Below, in pieces: positions 57,396 through 57,500 of a DNA stretch of 57,500 nucleotides. Position 1 is the stretch's first letter. Each line of letters opens with the position of its first letter. This stretch comes from Symbiodinium natans (lineage: Eukaryota; Sar; Dinophyceae; Suessiales; Symbiodiniaceae): assembly GCA_905221605.1 (NCBI GenBank), contig CAJNDS010000424.1:128478-185977 (forward strand), read 5' to 3'. Under the pieces are notes generated by a model. It was not told where the DNA came from. It ran no database searches and saw only the letters and a list, made by a program, of their open reading frames with translations. A program made the position numbers and the translations under genes.

Positions 57396-57434
57396 TTTCC
57401 TCTTCCAAAATCCTGTCTCAAAGTTAAGGTTGTT

Positions 57435-57450
57435 CCCGCGCTCTTGCGGG
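57435..57450. other. Small GC hairpin downstream of the candidate stop
   Basis: CCCGC and GCGGG around a 6-base loop, followed by T-rich sequence. No polyadenylation meaning can be read from it; recorded as structure only. Confidence 0.4.
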
Positions 57451-57500
57451 GCTTTTTCCTTTCTTTTTCTGCCCCGCCACAAAAATATTATCATCATTAC

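Noticed and set aside
6780-57395. Pseudogene riddled with insertions
   Set aside because: No stop or frameshift in any well-supported exon, all joins are in phase, and both peptidases retain catalytic residues.
57435-57470. Bacterial-type intrinsic terminator
   Set aside because: A short GC hairpin followed by a T-rich stretch, but the setting is a spliced nuclear gene.

Overview
The window reads as nuclear DNA of a dinoflagellate. Telomere-type TTTAGGG/CCCTAAA arrays lie inside introns. Introns end in AG and the next exon begins with G. Donors are GT, GC or GA. There are dozens of short TIR-bearing elements that are themselves introns (introners). I cannot name the species. All convincing coding sequence is on the + strand.

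Layout. 1-6.7 kb: mostly telomere-like arrays with a few exon-like islands, one resembling a leucine-rich repeat, so probably another gene or an unrecognised 5' part. 6.78-57.4 kb: one giant gene of about 100 short exons. I joined these by hand using reading frame, splice phase and alignment of the protein's internal repeats. The gene's 5' end was not found; a possible stop lies at 57393-57395.

Protein. It looks extracellular and is built on a module of about 100 residues, seen about 18 times: F-x-D-x-D-P...G..G-x-I-x-I-x-R-A-x-D-E...Y-x-V-Y-W-G...L-P-x-x-A-T-H-L-L-V-F-A-x-S..G-E. I do not recognise this as a named family; it may be a divergent Ig/FN3-like fold. Between the modules lie CUB-like domains, PA14 domains, two LamG/concanavalin-like domains, a SYGDGWNG domain, a PAN/Apple-like domain, a complete trypsin-like S1 peptidase, a complete subtilisin-like S8 peptidase with an I9-like propeptide, and FN3 domains. 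Both peptidases keep their catalytic residues and the frame stays open across all proposed joins, so the gene looks functional.

Introns. At least eight families of TIR elements supply most introns in the 3' half. The 3' end of the element gives the acceptor (..AAG). The target-site duplication gives the donor, so the donor is whatever G-N pair was duplicated. By hand count in 37.5-57.4 kb there are 17 GT, 19 GC and 8 GA donors among 44 introns. Several copies have telomere-like arrays growing from a TTTAGGG-like seed within the element, which suggests how this gene became packed with telomeric repeats.
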